Shown: positions 1 to 9,900 of the stretch, piece by piece
Layout of the letters: each line of letters begins with the position of its first letter
How positions within the stretch are numbered: position 1 is the stretch's first letter
Assembly: GCA_015698045.1 (NCBI GenBank)
Contig: BLAL01000049.1
Span: 248,001-312,000 of the forward strand
Source of the DNA: Rhizophagus clarus
Taxonomy: Eukaryota; Glomeromycota; Glomeromycetes; Glomerales; Glomeraceae
Direction of reading: 5' to 3'
DNA: 64,000 bases
The notes under the pieces: generated by a model
What the model was told of the DNA's origin: nothing
Databases searched by the model: none
The model's input: the letters and a program-made list of their open reading frames with translations, nothing else
Position numbers and translations under genes: made by a program

Positions 1-830
1 AAAAACGAGATTTTTCAGCAAGGATGTTAATTTAACATTTTAAGATTTGTAAAAAAGAAACTCGGGTAATTAATGAAATAAAAAGGAATTTTTTATACAC
101 TGTAAACCGCTTCTAAGAGATGGGCACATTTGAAATAAATTAAATTTTTTTTTTCATTTCTTTTTTTCTTTTTAGTTAAGTAATAGGTGAGTTCTCACGA
201 GAAAAAAATTATCATTATTAGTTTTTTTAATTTTGGATGCGAAGAATGTTAGCCAACGAAAACTTCTTTTCAAAAGTTCTCACCCGAAGGAGTGGCATTG
301 ACATTATTATCAACATCATGTGGATTTGATATTTTGTATTGTTGAACCATTAGTGGAGCTCTGATCAATAGAATGTGTGTCCTTAAAATAAAAGAAAAAA
401 AACAATAAATAAAAACTTCTTTCTCCATTACTTAATCATTAAATATCGTTTTATTAAATCATGTCAATAAAAAATCAAAAATTTACCGAAATAGAGCCAA
501 AGAAAAAATTGTCCTATGGAAGTTCGTGAAATTTAGCTTTTTTGAATATAGACTGAAGAATGTTAACTAAAAATGAGCGAGTATAGGTAAAATTTTTTTA
601 AGAATTTTCCACTTGGTGATTTTTTAAACGTACTTGCATGGGTGAGTTTTGGGGTTGTTTTTAGAGTTCACTATATAATGTAGCTAATCAAAATTTTCTT
701 TAATTTAGGGCTATCATTTTGATCTAGAAAAGAGATTGGGGATAAAGAATGAACGGAAATATAGATGAAGATGAGAGGGAAAGGTGATGGTGAGAAGGAT
801 TAAAAACAACAAAACCAAAGATAAAAAATA
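1..830. repeat. Left arm of a large inverted repeat (cut by window edge)
   Basis: This stretch is the reverse complement, with modest divergence, of about 10,840-11,683. For example the words around 100-125 (cttctaagagatgggcac) reappear inverted near 11,560. Position 1 pairs with about 11,683, so the arm continues outside the window. An intron-like unit lies inside the arm: a GGTGAG donor near 641, a GCTAAT branch motif near 684 and a TTTAG acceptor near 708. The two arms enclose a zinc-finger gene and a large family gene, so they are probably the long terminal inverted repeats of a mobile element of more than 11.6 kb. The outer end and any target duplication are not visible. Confidence 0.8.
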
Positions 831-1201
831 GAAGGAAAGAAGGCCCCACCGCCCATAAAAAAGAAAAAGAAAAGAATTGATTAGTAGGTTTCAAAAGCAA
901 TAATATTAATAAACAAAAAGAAAATCCTACCTCCATAATTTGCTATAAACTATGCGTTCCTGTTTCTAAGCCACAAGAGCATGTGACAAACTGATGATCA
1001 TTATGTAATATCGCGTTTAAAATATTGCTTCGCGTCAATTACTAAGGTTAATCTGAAGTGCCTAATAGAATTCTTTATATTATTAGCAGAGGAAATATAA
1101 TATTTAACACAGTAAAAGTAAGGAAAATTCCTCTAATTTAAGGGTTTTACCAAAGTCTCATTCGAAATAATGGCCAACTCTTTTTTTAAATTTTAGACAA
1201 G

Positions 1202-1873
1202 ATGCAAAATCTTTCACCTCCAACTACGCCTCCATCCACAATTGTAAATGAGTACAAGTGTGATATATGTCAAAAGATTTTTAAAAATAAAGCTGGCTTA
1301 ACGCGTTATAATACCATTATTCGAAAATATAACACCCTTCGAGAGGGATTGCCAGTAGTGTCAGCAAGTCTTACAGAATTGTTTAAAAATGACTTAATTT
1401 ACTTTATTCATCGTCGACTACCAAATGGTTTCAAAAATGCTGGGAAGAAAATGGTTTCAATACCATGTAGTGAAAGCCAATTTCATGCAATTTTTGAAAA
1501 TCATATACACTTTTATTCCAAGAAATCTGGTGTTTATAAATGCTGGTTTCGTGGGAAAGAGGAGGAGGAGAAGTTAAATCAAATATTTGGGAATACAGAT
1601 TGGGGAGTAAAATATTACAATCAGAATCAGATGACCTTTGTTGTCTTAACAGATAATTATATGTCACGTCAAGCTGAAACCAATCCTTTAGCATTAGCTA
1701 CCATCCAAAAAGCTAATTCTACATTGAAACCAAAGAAGTTATTTAGCAAATACAAACATGGAGAGGTGGTAATTGAATGGAAACGTAAATGTGATAAAGA
1801 TGCGATGGGTAATATATTTAGTGCTGGGTTCATTTATTTTCATTTTTTCACAAAACAAGTATATATTGCCTAG
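1202..1873 (+). CDS. C2H2 zinc-finger protein of a Glomeromycotina-expanded family
   Basis: The open frame gives 223 aa. Residues 19-45 hold a C2H2-like finger, KCDICQKIFKNKAGLTR, in which the first expected histidine is tyrosine (TRY instead of TRH), so metal binding is probably lost. The rest (IHRRLPNGFKNAGKK, a SESQFHAIF segment, WGVKYYNQNQ, a C-terminal GEVVIEWKRK and AGFIYFHF) resembles, from memory, a very large family of uncharacterised proteins in arbuscular mycorrhizal fungi. The gene lies inside the inverted arms, upstream of a second large gene usually of the same repeat class, so I read it as mobile-element cargo or a DNA-binding accessory rather than a host regulator. The frame has no break, but the function is unknown. 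Confidence 0.75.
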   Translation: MQNLSPPTTPPSTIVNEYKCDICQKIFKNKAGLTRYNTIIRKYNTLREGLPVVSASLTELFKNDLIYFIHRRLPNGFKNAGKKMVSIPCSESQFHAIFENHIHFYSKKSGVYKCWFRGKEEEEKLNQIFGNTDWGVKYYNQNQMTFVVLTDNYMSRQAETNPLALATIQKANSTLKPKKLFSKYKHGEVVIEWKRKCDKDAMGNIFSAGFIYFHFFTKQVYIA

Positions 1874-2049
1874 TTTTCAAATTAATAAAAAAAATACATA
1901 GATCTTTAAATAGAATAAAAACTCAATAAAGAGAATAGAAAAATAAGAAAGAAAAAGGAATTGTAAGTATGTGTATAATTCGTTAGGAGTATCACTACAC
2001 CCTAATGCATGAATTTAATTTACTATTTTGGCATTAACATAAATGAAAT

Positions 2050-2195
2050 TTAGGTTTAATATTAAAATTGCAAATTATTTCACAGGAAGCCGTGGATATC
2101 ATTAATCATCACAGCTCTGCTGTGATGATCAATGAGATTGAGGCTGATCTGTGAAATAACTAATTTATTACCACGGAGACGCAATTTTAACTATC
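2050..2195. repeat. Nested palindrome, small MITE-like unit
   Basis: The outer arms TTAAAATTGC (about 2058) and GCAATTTTAA (about 2182) pair. Inside them TTATTTCACAG pairs with CTGTGAAATAA, and the centre is a perfect hairpin, ATCATCACAG-CTCTG-CTGTGATGAT. The transcript would fold into one long stem. It fits a small foldback element; no clear target duplication was seen. Confidence 0.65.
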
Positions 2196-2365
2196 GATAG
2201 ACTTTTTAACTTATCCTTTTAAATAAACATCATTCATAAAAATATCAATAAGGAAAATCACGGACAACTATTAAAAAACATGGTACAAAATTAGCATATG
2301 CTATTTTACTTAGTAATAACAATAATTTATTGTAAGAAAAGATAAATAGATACACTATTTTCTGC

Positions 2366-2707
2366 TTATACTCTTATCATACACAATAATACAGTATATG
2401 TTCTAATTGTTTTTTGTTCTTTAAAAGACTCGTTCTCCAACCTATCTTTCAATAAACCAACAATAATCTCCAATACTTGTTTTACATTGCGTAGCTCTGA
2501 TTCCTCTTTTGAATCTGTAATAACAGTCTTGGAAAACTTGAGAATGATTGGATTTTTAAATGTACATGAAATTTTTTCCAGACTGTATGATAAAAAATAC
2601 CATTCTGACGCTATTGTGATAACACCATAAAGGTATTCATAATTCCCAAAGCAATACCCAGTTACCCACCCTACGTTTTTTCTTGTTAGTTTGTAGGGCA
2701 CTTTCAC
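2366..2707 (-). CDS. Unrecognised 113 aa ORF, probably a gene fragment
   Basis: This reverse-strand frame of 113 aa has a real-protein composition (GWVTGYCFGNYEYLYG, ASEWYFLSYSLEKISC, EIIVGLLKDRLENE). I do not recognise a domain with certainty. The last part recalls C-terminal pieces of large multi-copy fungal proteins with nuclease-like or kinase-like folds, but that is memory of style only. It lies between the zinc-finger gene and the split large gene, in the opposite direction. The short length and lack of upstream coding suggest a leftover fragment. Confidence 0.4.
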   Translation of the reverse strand: MKVPYKLTRKNVGWVTGYCFGNYEYLYGVITIASEWYFLSYSLEKISCTFKNPIILKFSKTVITDSKEESELRNVKQVLEIIVGLLKDRLENESFKEQKTIRTYTVLLCMIRV

Positions 2708-2789
2708 ATTGAATAATATTTTAAATGAAACCTATATTAACTAGTATTGCTTACTTTCAGTAATACAGATCAGTTCCTCAAGTGATATT

Positions 2790-2945
2790 ATTGCATAATC
2801 AACATGACAACTGTTACATCTTATACTTTATTTACTTGCGAAAAATATGAACACAATAACTCAGTTATTATTTGTTATGTTTGCAATGTGTGACAGTTAA
2901 GCTGTTATTTATGTTGATTATATTATTTAAAGTAATGGCACATGT
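2790..2945. repeat. Imperfect inverted repeat
   Basis: TTGCATAATCAACATGAC near 2793 pairs with ATTTATGTTGATTATATTAT near 2908, with inner arms ACTGTTAC and GTGACAG. It is probably another small foldback element. Confidence 0.5.
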
Positions 2946-3163
2946 ATGCGGATCATTTACAGAATAATATAATTTATTTACTTTTAATAGTCATGATAGT
3001 CATGTTTATCATTATTTATTTGGCAAGTGATATCATAGCTGGCCTGTTCAAAAACTGGTTTATTTATTTTTGATTGAGCTGACGAGTGTATATACTTGAT
3101 ACAAAAATTTTTTTTCGCAAAAAAAAACTAAATTATTTTTTTAAACTGTTTATTTCTTTAAAA

Positions 3164-3862
3164 ATGAATGGAAAAGAAATTTCAAATTATCCCAAGGATT
3201 CAAATATAGTATGGAGAGACAATAAGCGTACTTTTTATTACAAAATAATAAAGGCAGGTACATACCCTAAGGATATATTATGTTATACAAAAAAACCTTC
3301 TTCATACTCAATTCCACATGGCTATGTAATTCAAATAACTTGGAATCGAAATACTTGTACAGTTCAATGTTCAATAAACTATATTAATAATAAACCTACA
3401 TATATAATAAAATTTGGTGATAATTTTTCTAACCAAGTTGTTTCAAATAAGTCTTCTTCAGATGTGGCCACGTTATTTCATAAAGTAAATAGATTATTTA
3501 TTGTTAATTTATTATTTAATTTTAACTTATTAAATATTCTTTTGCAAAATTTTAAGCAAATCAGTCAAAGAACTAATACTCGGACTTCAGGAGTACTGCT
3601 TTTTGGGCTTTATTTAGATTCTGTTCATCAATATCGAATTAAAACACATAAAAAACAGATTTTAAAACCAGTAAATGAGGCTTCCTACTCTACTCTTACT
3701 AAACGAGCTAAATCTATGTCCAAACAAATACTTGTTGATTTTACAAATATATCTAAAAATCATTACAATCCCGTAGATAAACCAATTTTAGAAAAAGTTC
3801 AATTTTCTGTAAATAATTATAGATTTAAAGTAAATGTAAATGAAAACATAGAAACAAAAGAA
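3164..3862 (+). pseudogene. 5' part of a large family gene, split by a TIR element
   Basis: I take the start at the ATG at 3164 (MNGKEISNYPKDSNIVW), because the 26 residues upstream in the same frame are low-complexity and AT-driven. The protein part continues through YVIQITWNRNTCTVQCSINY, YIIKFGDNF, SSSDVATLF, TRTSGVLLFGLYLD and a lysine-rich stretch. Coding sense is lost at about 3863 where the TIR element begins. It resumes at 7982 with text that belongs to the same multi-copy Glomeromycotina family (see 7982-9188). The two halves are therefore one gene cut by an insertion. A stretch near residues 106-130 looks poorly conserved and may be an unspliced intron or damage. Function unknown; probably mobile-element related. 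Confidence 0.65.
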
Positions 3863-3944
3863 ACATCAGGAAATTTTTTTAGAAGATATATATCGATATT
3901 TATCACTTTATCTCAAATTATCCCATTTTATCATATTAAATAAA

Positions 3945-4510
3945 TCGATAGATATCAAATTTGGATAGTTATTGATAAATATCTGGTGATATAAAATGAT
4001 ATTTAATGTTAATGATAGTTATTGATAAATATCTGGTGATATAAAATGATATTTAATGTTAATGATATTTATTGATAATAATCTGAAAGATAAATAATGA
4101 TATTTAATGTTAATGATATTTATCAATAATAATCTGTAAGATAAATAATGATATTTAATGTTAATAATATTTATCGGTAATAATCTGTAAGATAAATAAT
4201 GATATTTAATGTTAATGATATTTATCAGTAATAATCTGTAAGATAAATAATGATATTTAATGTTAATGATATTTATCAGTAATAATCTGTAAGATAAATA
4301 ATGATATTTAATGTTAATGATATTTATCGGTAATAATCTGTAAGATAAATAATGATATTTAATGTTAATGATATTTATCGGTAATAATCTGTAAGATAAA
4401 TAATGATATTTAATGTTAATGATATTTATCGGTAATAATCTGTAAGATAAATAATGATATTTAATGTTAATGATATTTATCGGTAATAATCTGTAAGATA
4501 AATAACAATA
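3945..4510. repeat. Tandem repeat of about 50-60 bp, roughly ten copies
   Basis: The unit contains GATATTTATCGGTAATAATC and TGTAAGATAAATAATGATAT. Copies are nearly identical from about 4130 to 4500 and more diverged on the left. Each contains the GATA-rich words TATCGATA/TATTGATA also found in the element's terminal block, so it may be a subterminal binding array for a transposase supplied in trans. Confidence 0.9.
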
Positions 4511-4599
4511 ATTATTTTAATGATTTATAACAAATTTTTAAATGTTAAAAAGTTTTATTAATTGATACCATTGTATAACCATTTATTTTTTTTTATAAT

Positions 4600-4740
4600 T
4601 ATATTAAGCCTTACTACTGAAGACTCCCTCTTTTTGTCACTATAAACAGGCGGAGGGAACAGCAATGGCTTTCCTCCTATAGGCACTAATGGGCCTCTAC
4701 CCGCATATAGAGGAGGGGCAGGTTCGTAAGGTTAAACGTT
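4600..4740. other. Unexplained G/C-rich island
   Basis: In a region that is otherwise more than 75% A+T, about 140 bp are rich in G and C (GAAGACTCCCTC, GGCGGAGGGAACAG, GGCCTCTACCCGC, GAGGAGGGGCAGG). CCTCCTATAGG and CCTCTA...TAGAGG could pair. I see no ORF or known RNA signature. Confidence 0.5.
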
Positions 4741-4904
4741 ATACACATTGTGTATTGTACATGCGTACATACGTGCACACGTACCCTAATATAATTAAAT
4801 TTTTACCGGTAATTAATTTTATGATTTTATATACCGGTATTAAATTAATTTAAAAATTATAAAAAAAAAAAAATTTATTTCAGGGAAATGTCCTCTATTT
4901 ATAT

Positions 4905-5000
4905 CTAATTGAACATCACGTGTATCACGTGATATTATATTAATAATGATCCACAGTTCGATCATTTACCAGTATAAAAAGCTTAACTAACTTTTTTTAA
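4905..5000 (+). promoter_or_regulatory. Promoter-like region of element J array
   Basis: ATCACGTGTATCACGTGAT (about 4916-4934) gives two CACGTG boxes. About 40 bp downstream lies AGTATAAAAAGC (4971-4982), a TATA-like site, followed by a T/C-rich leader. The same order (CACGTG boxes, TATA-like site, pyrimidine-rich leader, first acceptor) recurs in front of the other arrays. Confidence 0.55.
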
Positions 5001-7560
5001 GCTTAAACTTTTTTTTCGCTTTCCCTTTTGGTTTTCTTCCCTATCCCTTTCTTCGTTTTCCCCTTTTGCTTTCTTTCATTTTTCCTCTTTTCCCTTCTTT
5101 CATTTTCTTCCCTTTATCTTTTTTCCTTTTTTCCTATTTCTTTCTCTTACTCGTCTTTTTTTTCTTTCTCTTCGTTCTTTCCTCTTCCTCCCTTCCTATT
5201 TTTTCTATTTTTTCTTTGTTTTAGGCATTCATTCGGTCTCTTTGGATGTGACATTTCGGTAACCCTTTTCCTCTCAGGATTTCCTTGGAATCTAAATACT
5301 TCGGTAAGATATTAATTTTTTTTTTATTTTATTTTATTTTTTTTTGTTTTTTTGTTTAACGAACTTTACTAACGGTTGTTATATGATTTCTCCTCTTTTA
5401 GGTTTTAACTTTCTCTCTGGAAATGAAGTAAGTAAGTATTCGTTTTTATTTTTGTTTCAGTTTTCTTTTATCTTTACTGATAATATCTCCTTTTTTTTTA
5501 GGTTCGACACCTTTCCTTTAGCTTTAGCGGCTCTTGTGGAAATAGATCTTCATTTCAACCTTCGGAAGTGAGAGAATTATAGAGAGGGAATTTTTTAAAT
5601 AACCCTTTTGACGAAACGCTTACTAACGTTTGTTCTTTTATTTTTTTCTTTAGGCGAGCCTGAACGCTTGAGATCTCGATGAAATATCAGTTCGTTTTCT
5701 TTTTTTAAACGAAAATCAGTAAGGGAGGTTTTTTGAATAACTTTTTAATGAAACGATACTAAATTATTTCATCTTTTTTTTCGTTTTGTAGATTACCGGT
5801 ACTTCGGGATGTTTGGATGCGTGTAAATTGGTGAACAGCCAATATCTGGACGCGTGGGGTTTCGGTGTCAAAAATATACAGGGAAAAAATTTGACATTTA
5901 CTACAATGATGACCTAACGAAGATTATGTAATTAAAAGTTATGGATTTCATCGGTGAGGTTCATTTTTTACTTTTAATTTTTATTTTGATGACGGAACTG
6001 TTATTAACAGTTCTTTGTTTTTTCTTTTTTAGGCGTTTGGTTTTTGGATCTCTTCAGAAATAAATTCGATTTTAAATGGCCAGGATGTGTTAGATTCGGT
6101 GAGTTTTCTGAGAGTTTCGGTGGGCCTTTTTAATGTTTTAAAACTTTACTAATTTTTTATTTTTCTTTTTTTTTATGTTTCTTTTTTTTAGACGATATCC
6201 TATGGCGTATGGTCCTTCAAAAAACTTTTCCTTCACTATTTATTCCGGATTTATGATTTGTTTCGGCTTGCTTTCTTTAGAAGACCGTTCTTCCATCGGG
6301 AACTTGCGTAAATTTCGGTTGGTTTTCTTTTTCATGTTCTATTTTAATCGTTCATTTTAACGAAACTTACGTTCTGTTTTTTCTTCTTTTTTTTATACAA
6401 TCAGTTCTTTGGATCTTAGGATGCGTGGAATTCGGTGGGTTTCTCTTTTTCTTTTAAGCTTTATTTTAACGAAACGTTTACTGATATTCAATTTTTCTCT
6501 TTAATAGATAGCTGGTAACGTTTAAATATAAACAAAAATAAAAATGTTTTTAGACGCGTAAAATCGGTCTTTATTATTTTTTATTTTTTTTTATTCTTTT
6601 TTTTTTAACGAACAGTTTCTAACAGATCGTTGTCTTTCTTTTTTTCTAGACGGATCTTTTTGTTCATTAGTTCCTAGAATAGAAAGGTGAAACTATTTTT
6701 TTGATGTGTATATTGTCATAAGTTTCTTTTCTTAATTTGTTTATTAGTGTTTCAACGAACTTTAGCTAACAGTTTTTTTTTTTATTTTGTAGGATTAATT
6801 CTTCAGATCTTGAGAGGCGGGTATCGGTACCTTTTTTAAGGTAAATCTCAGATTTGTTTTTAAAAAAAATCCATCTTTTTTAATGAAACAATAATTAATG
6901 TGTCATTATTTTTCTTTTTTTTTTAGGCGGTCAGTTCTAATTTCGAAGCACCGGAATCCCTAAACCGTTTTCGAAACGCTTTTATTTATAGGATTGCGGT
7001 TCCGACTTGAGTATTAACGGAATCTTGGATAACTTTTCAAAATGAAAACTTTTTGAAAAAAAAATTTTAAGATTATTTCATAGGAATCTGGCTCGACTTG
7101 GATAGCAAATCCTATGTAAGTTTTCGAATTACTTTTTGAGAACTATTAAGAAGTTTTTTTATCATATTTGAAGAAACATTACCCTTACTTTTTCTTTCTT
7201 TTTGTAGGGTCTCATCGGTTTCTATTTTGGTATTGGAAATTTCGAAGGTATAAATTTCGAAATTTTATTTTATTATTTTATTTTTAGTCAAGAAGCGTTA
7301 ACTAGCGTTTCGTTATTTACTTTTTTGCAGGTCAGCCAGACGAAAATTACGACCAGACTTTGGAATCAAGGTATGTGAGTCAGTGGAATTTTTTTTTTGT
7401 TGTTTCTGAAAAGTTACTAACGAACTCTATTTATTATCTTTTTTTTAATTTTTCCAGAACTTTCACTACATCTTTTTTCTCGATTGTAGAATTTGTTTTG
7501 GATACTGGGAATAATTAATTTCGAAGGTATCATTTGAACTTTTGAGTTTAGGAAGTGTTT
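5000..7560 (+). other. Array of at least 15 intron-exon units (element J)
   Basis: AG acceptors preceded by a T-rich tract are seen at about 5224, 5401, 5501, 5653, 5791, 6032, 6191, 6404, 6507, 6649, 6792, 6926, 7083, 7207, 7330 and 7457. Most are followed by an exon-like stretch of about 25-60 nt and then a GTAAG, GTGAG or GTATG donor. A branch motif sits upstream of many acceptors inside an inverted repeat, for example CGAAACGCTTACTAACGTTT at 5612-5631. Early exons share TTCTTTGGATCTT...GATGCGTGGAATTCG. Late ones share CCAGACGAAAATTACGACC and AGACTTTGGAATC. The exons contain stops and have no shared length modulo three, so I do not call a protein. Confidence 0.75.
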
Positions 7561-7767
7561 CTATTTGGACGTTTTCTAACATTTCTTGGAGTTGCTAGAT
7601 AATAAATTTTTAACATAGATTTTAGCATAGAATTTAGTATAAAATAAAATAATATATCTTTCTAATAAAGTGATGAAATAATTTAACGTTATAATAATTA
7701 TCGTTATTTAATAATATTGATGATTATCGTTATTTAATGATACTGATGATTATCGTTGATATAACAA

Positions 7768-7960
7768 ATCGATACTACTCGACGAGTCCAATTATTATCG
7801 ATAGATCTCATGTGACCTTTCCATCGAGATACATCTCTATCAATATTTGTCATTTTAGTTAAATTCTGATAATTTGTCATCATTTACCCATATCGATACT
7901 ACTCGACGAGTCCGATTATTATCAATAGATATCATGTGACCTATCCATCGATATATATCC
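7768..7960. repeat. Duplicated 65 bp subterminal block
   Basis: ATCGATACTACTCGACGAGT followed by a YAATTATTATCRATAGAT and ATGTGACC stretch occurs at about 7768 and again at about 7891, 124 bp apart. CTCGACGAG is itself a palindrome. This looks like a pair of transposase-binding subterminal repeats. Confidence 0.75.
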
Positions 7961-7981
7961 CCTAAAAAAATTTCCCGATGT

Positions 7982-9188
7982 AAAGAGAGGTATTCTTAAT
8001 ATTCAAGAACCGTCTATTAATATTAGAATATCTGAAGATGGTAGGAATGTGGGAAAAAAAGTTAAACATGTTATGATAACTTTTGCAATTTTAGAAGACA
8101 TTGAAAATTTATATAATCCTAATTATCACTATACAGTAGTATTATATCCTGGTTTGGAGAACTATAAATCTTTAGACATATCAACAATGTCATTTCGAGA
8201 AGAATTACAAGAATTGAAAGAAATAGGAATAAACATTAATGGAATTAATTAGATGGTCAATATGTATTTTAGTTCTGATTAGAAGTTTTTGACTATTTGC
8301 TTAGGTTTTAATTCGGCAAATAGCTTATTTTTTTGTCCATGATGTACAATAACGAAAAAAGATATAGCAAATATTGAAAAGGAGTGGCTAATATCAAAGA
8401 AAATGGAAGATATAAATACGTATAATGGTCATCATTCAACACCATTATTTAGTATGATATCATTGGACAATTGGATACCAGATGAGCTTCACATTATGTT
8501 ACGTGTAATGGATAGACTGTGGAACTTATTATTACATGAAATTGAAGAAAGTGGTTACTTTAATGATATTGCTAGGGAAATTATAGTTAAAGAAATAAAC
8601 AGAATTAAAGTTAATTTTCATTTTTGGCAGGAAAAGGATTGTCGATCTTGGAGTTTTACTTCACTTATGGGTCAAGATAAATTGAAAGTGTTAGAATTTT
8701 TTGATCTTAATAAGGTTTTACCACCAACACGCGCGAATGTAATTAGAAATTTATGGAATGGTTTTTTTAATCTATACACTGCCATACGGGATCCAACTAC
8801 TGATCCCAAAATATTTAAAAAAAATGCAAAAATGTTGTTGAAGATTTTTCTTACACCTTCTACTGGAACACCAAACAGTGATAATTTTGTTCAAGGTTTA
8901 TATAGACCAAGTGATGTCACTCCTTATATACATGTACTTGTTTTTCACATTCATGAATTTATGGAAAGGCATAAAAAATGGGGATTGAAATCTTTTTCAT
9001 GCGCACCAGTTGAGAATAAAAACCATCAACATGTAACACAATTTTTTCGCAAGACTTTAAGAGATGGAGGTAATGGAACAAATAGAAAATTGGCTATACT
9101 TCAAATTCTCGAATTTGAAAACAGAAAACTTTATTACAATTGTAATGATTTTCACAACATTCCTAATACAATAAAACTTCAAATTTAA
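7982..9188 (+). pseudogene. 3' part of the large family gene, decayed by in-frame stops
   Basis: One frame runs from 7983 (KRGILNIQEPSINIRISEDG, then GRNVGKKVKHVMITFAILED) to the stop at 9186-9188. It includes YHYTVVLYPGLENY, YFSSD-KFLTICLGFNSANS, FFCP-C, TPLFSMISLDNWIPDELHIM, WQEKDCRSWSF, SLMGQDKLKV, DPTTDPKIF, DVTPYIHVLVFHIHEFME and KSFSCAPVENKNHQHVTQFF. From memory this matches a greatly expanded protein family of arbuscular mycorrhizal fungi, perhaps transposase-like; I cannot name the catalytic fold. Three stops (TAG at 8250 and 8280, TGA at 8340) fall where the family has, or plausibly has, tryptophan (SSDWKF, CPWC). The pattern suggests G-to-A changes in TGG codons. Confidence 0.7.
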
Positions 9189-9289
9189 ATTATTGTGGAT
9201 GATATTATACACCAGTCAAAATCCAGAAGAAAGAAACTACAAAAAATAAATAAATAACGATTAGTAAACCGTTTCTTTTATAATTTTAT

Positions 9290-9900
9290 AATCAAAAAAA
9301 AAAAAAAATCAGGTTGAAGGTAATAATTATTACCTTTAAAGCTTATTGTAGCCACAACAAATCATTGGCATCCACCATCATGATATCTCTTGGACTTACA
9401 AATTTTTTTTACAATGCCGAAGTCCCTATAAAAGAATAAGATAGTTAATAAGTGTTCCTTTATTTTTTTTTTTTTTGAAAAAAAAAAAATTAAAAACAAA
9501 GATGTTAGAACCTTCTTTTTAAAATAGTTTTCATTTTGAATATTCTCTAGTATCCAATGTGAGCCGGAATTCTACAAATACAAAAAAAAAATTTAAATTA
9601 GATTATTTTTTTTTATTTAATTTTTCAAAAAACACTAACCCGAATTGTGCGCGTCTAAGAGTCCAAAGAATAGTCTACAAAAAGAACAAAAAGGACTGTT
9701 AATAACAGTTCATTAAAACTATAGAATTCCTTTCTTGTCTTTATCCCATTTTTTATTGTTCGTCTCCAAAACTAAGAGATGATTCTAAACTAAAAGAAAA
9801 TTTTAATTAGCCACGTTCTACAAAGAACTTTTAAAAAACATCTCCGAAACTCACCCAATAGGTACAAAAGAAAAAAATTTATGTCCGCTCAGTTGTTCGA
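9290..9900 (-). other. Reverse-strand remnant of an intron-exon array
   Basis: Read on the reverse strand, a branch-like GAACTGTTATTAACAGTC (about 9706-9689) is followed by TTTTTGTAG and an exon-like ATTCTTTGGACTCTTAGACG near 9670-9640, then a GGTTAG donor. The exon matches the first-exon consensus of the other arrays. Two or three more units are recognisable. It borders the inverted-repeat arm, whose own intron-like unit has a homologue here near 9770-9860. Confidence 0.55.

Larger units (their letters stand above)
3863..7981 (+). mobile_element. 4.1 kb TIR element carrying an intron-exon array (element J)
   Basis: The ends are inverted copies: ACATCAGGAAATTTTTTTAG followed by a GATATATATCGAT block on the left, and the reverse complement ACATCGGGAAATTTTTTTAG with the same block on the right, about 35 bp with few mismatches. 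The element interrupts a family gene: coding text stops at its left edge and resumes at its right edge. In order it holds a 50-60 bp tandem repeat, a G/C-rich island, a CACGTG/TATA promoter-like region, at least fifteen intron-exon units, and a right subterminal zone with a duplicated block. No transposase was found, so it is non-autonomous. A target duplication is not clear; a 3 bp one (AAA/TAA) would fit if the TIR starts CATC. Confidence 0.75.

Noticed and set aside
4130-4510. CRISPR-like appearance of regularly spaced repeats
   Set aside because: The repeats are contiguous without unique spacers, and the genome is eukaryotic.
5028-7560. A single multi-exon protein gene covering the array
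   Set aside because: Exon lengths do not keep a common phase and every frame meets stops; exon similarity is at DNA level.
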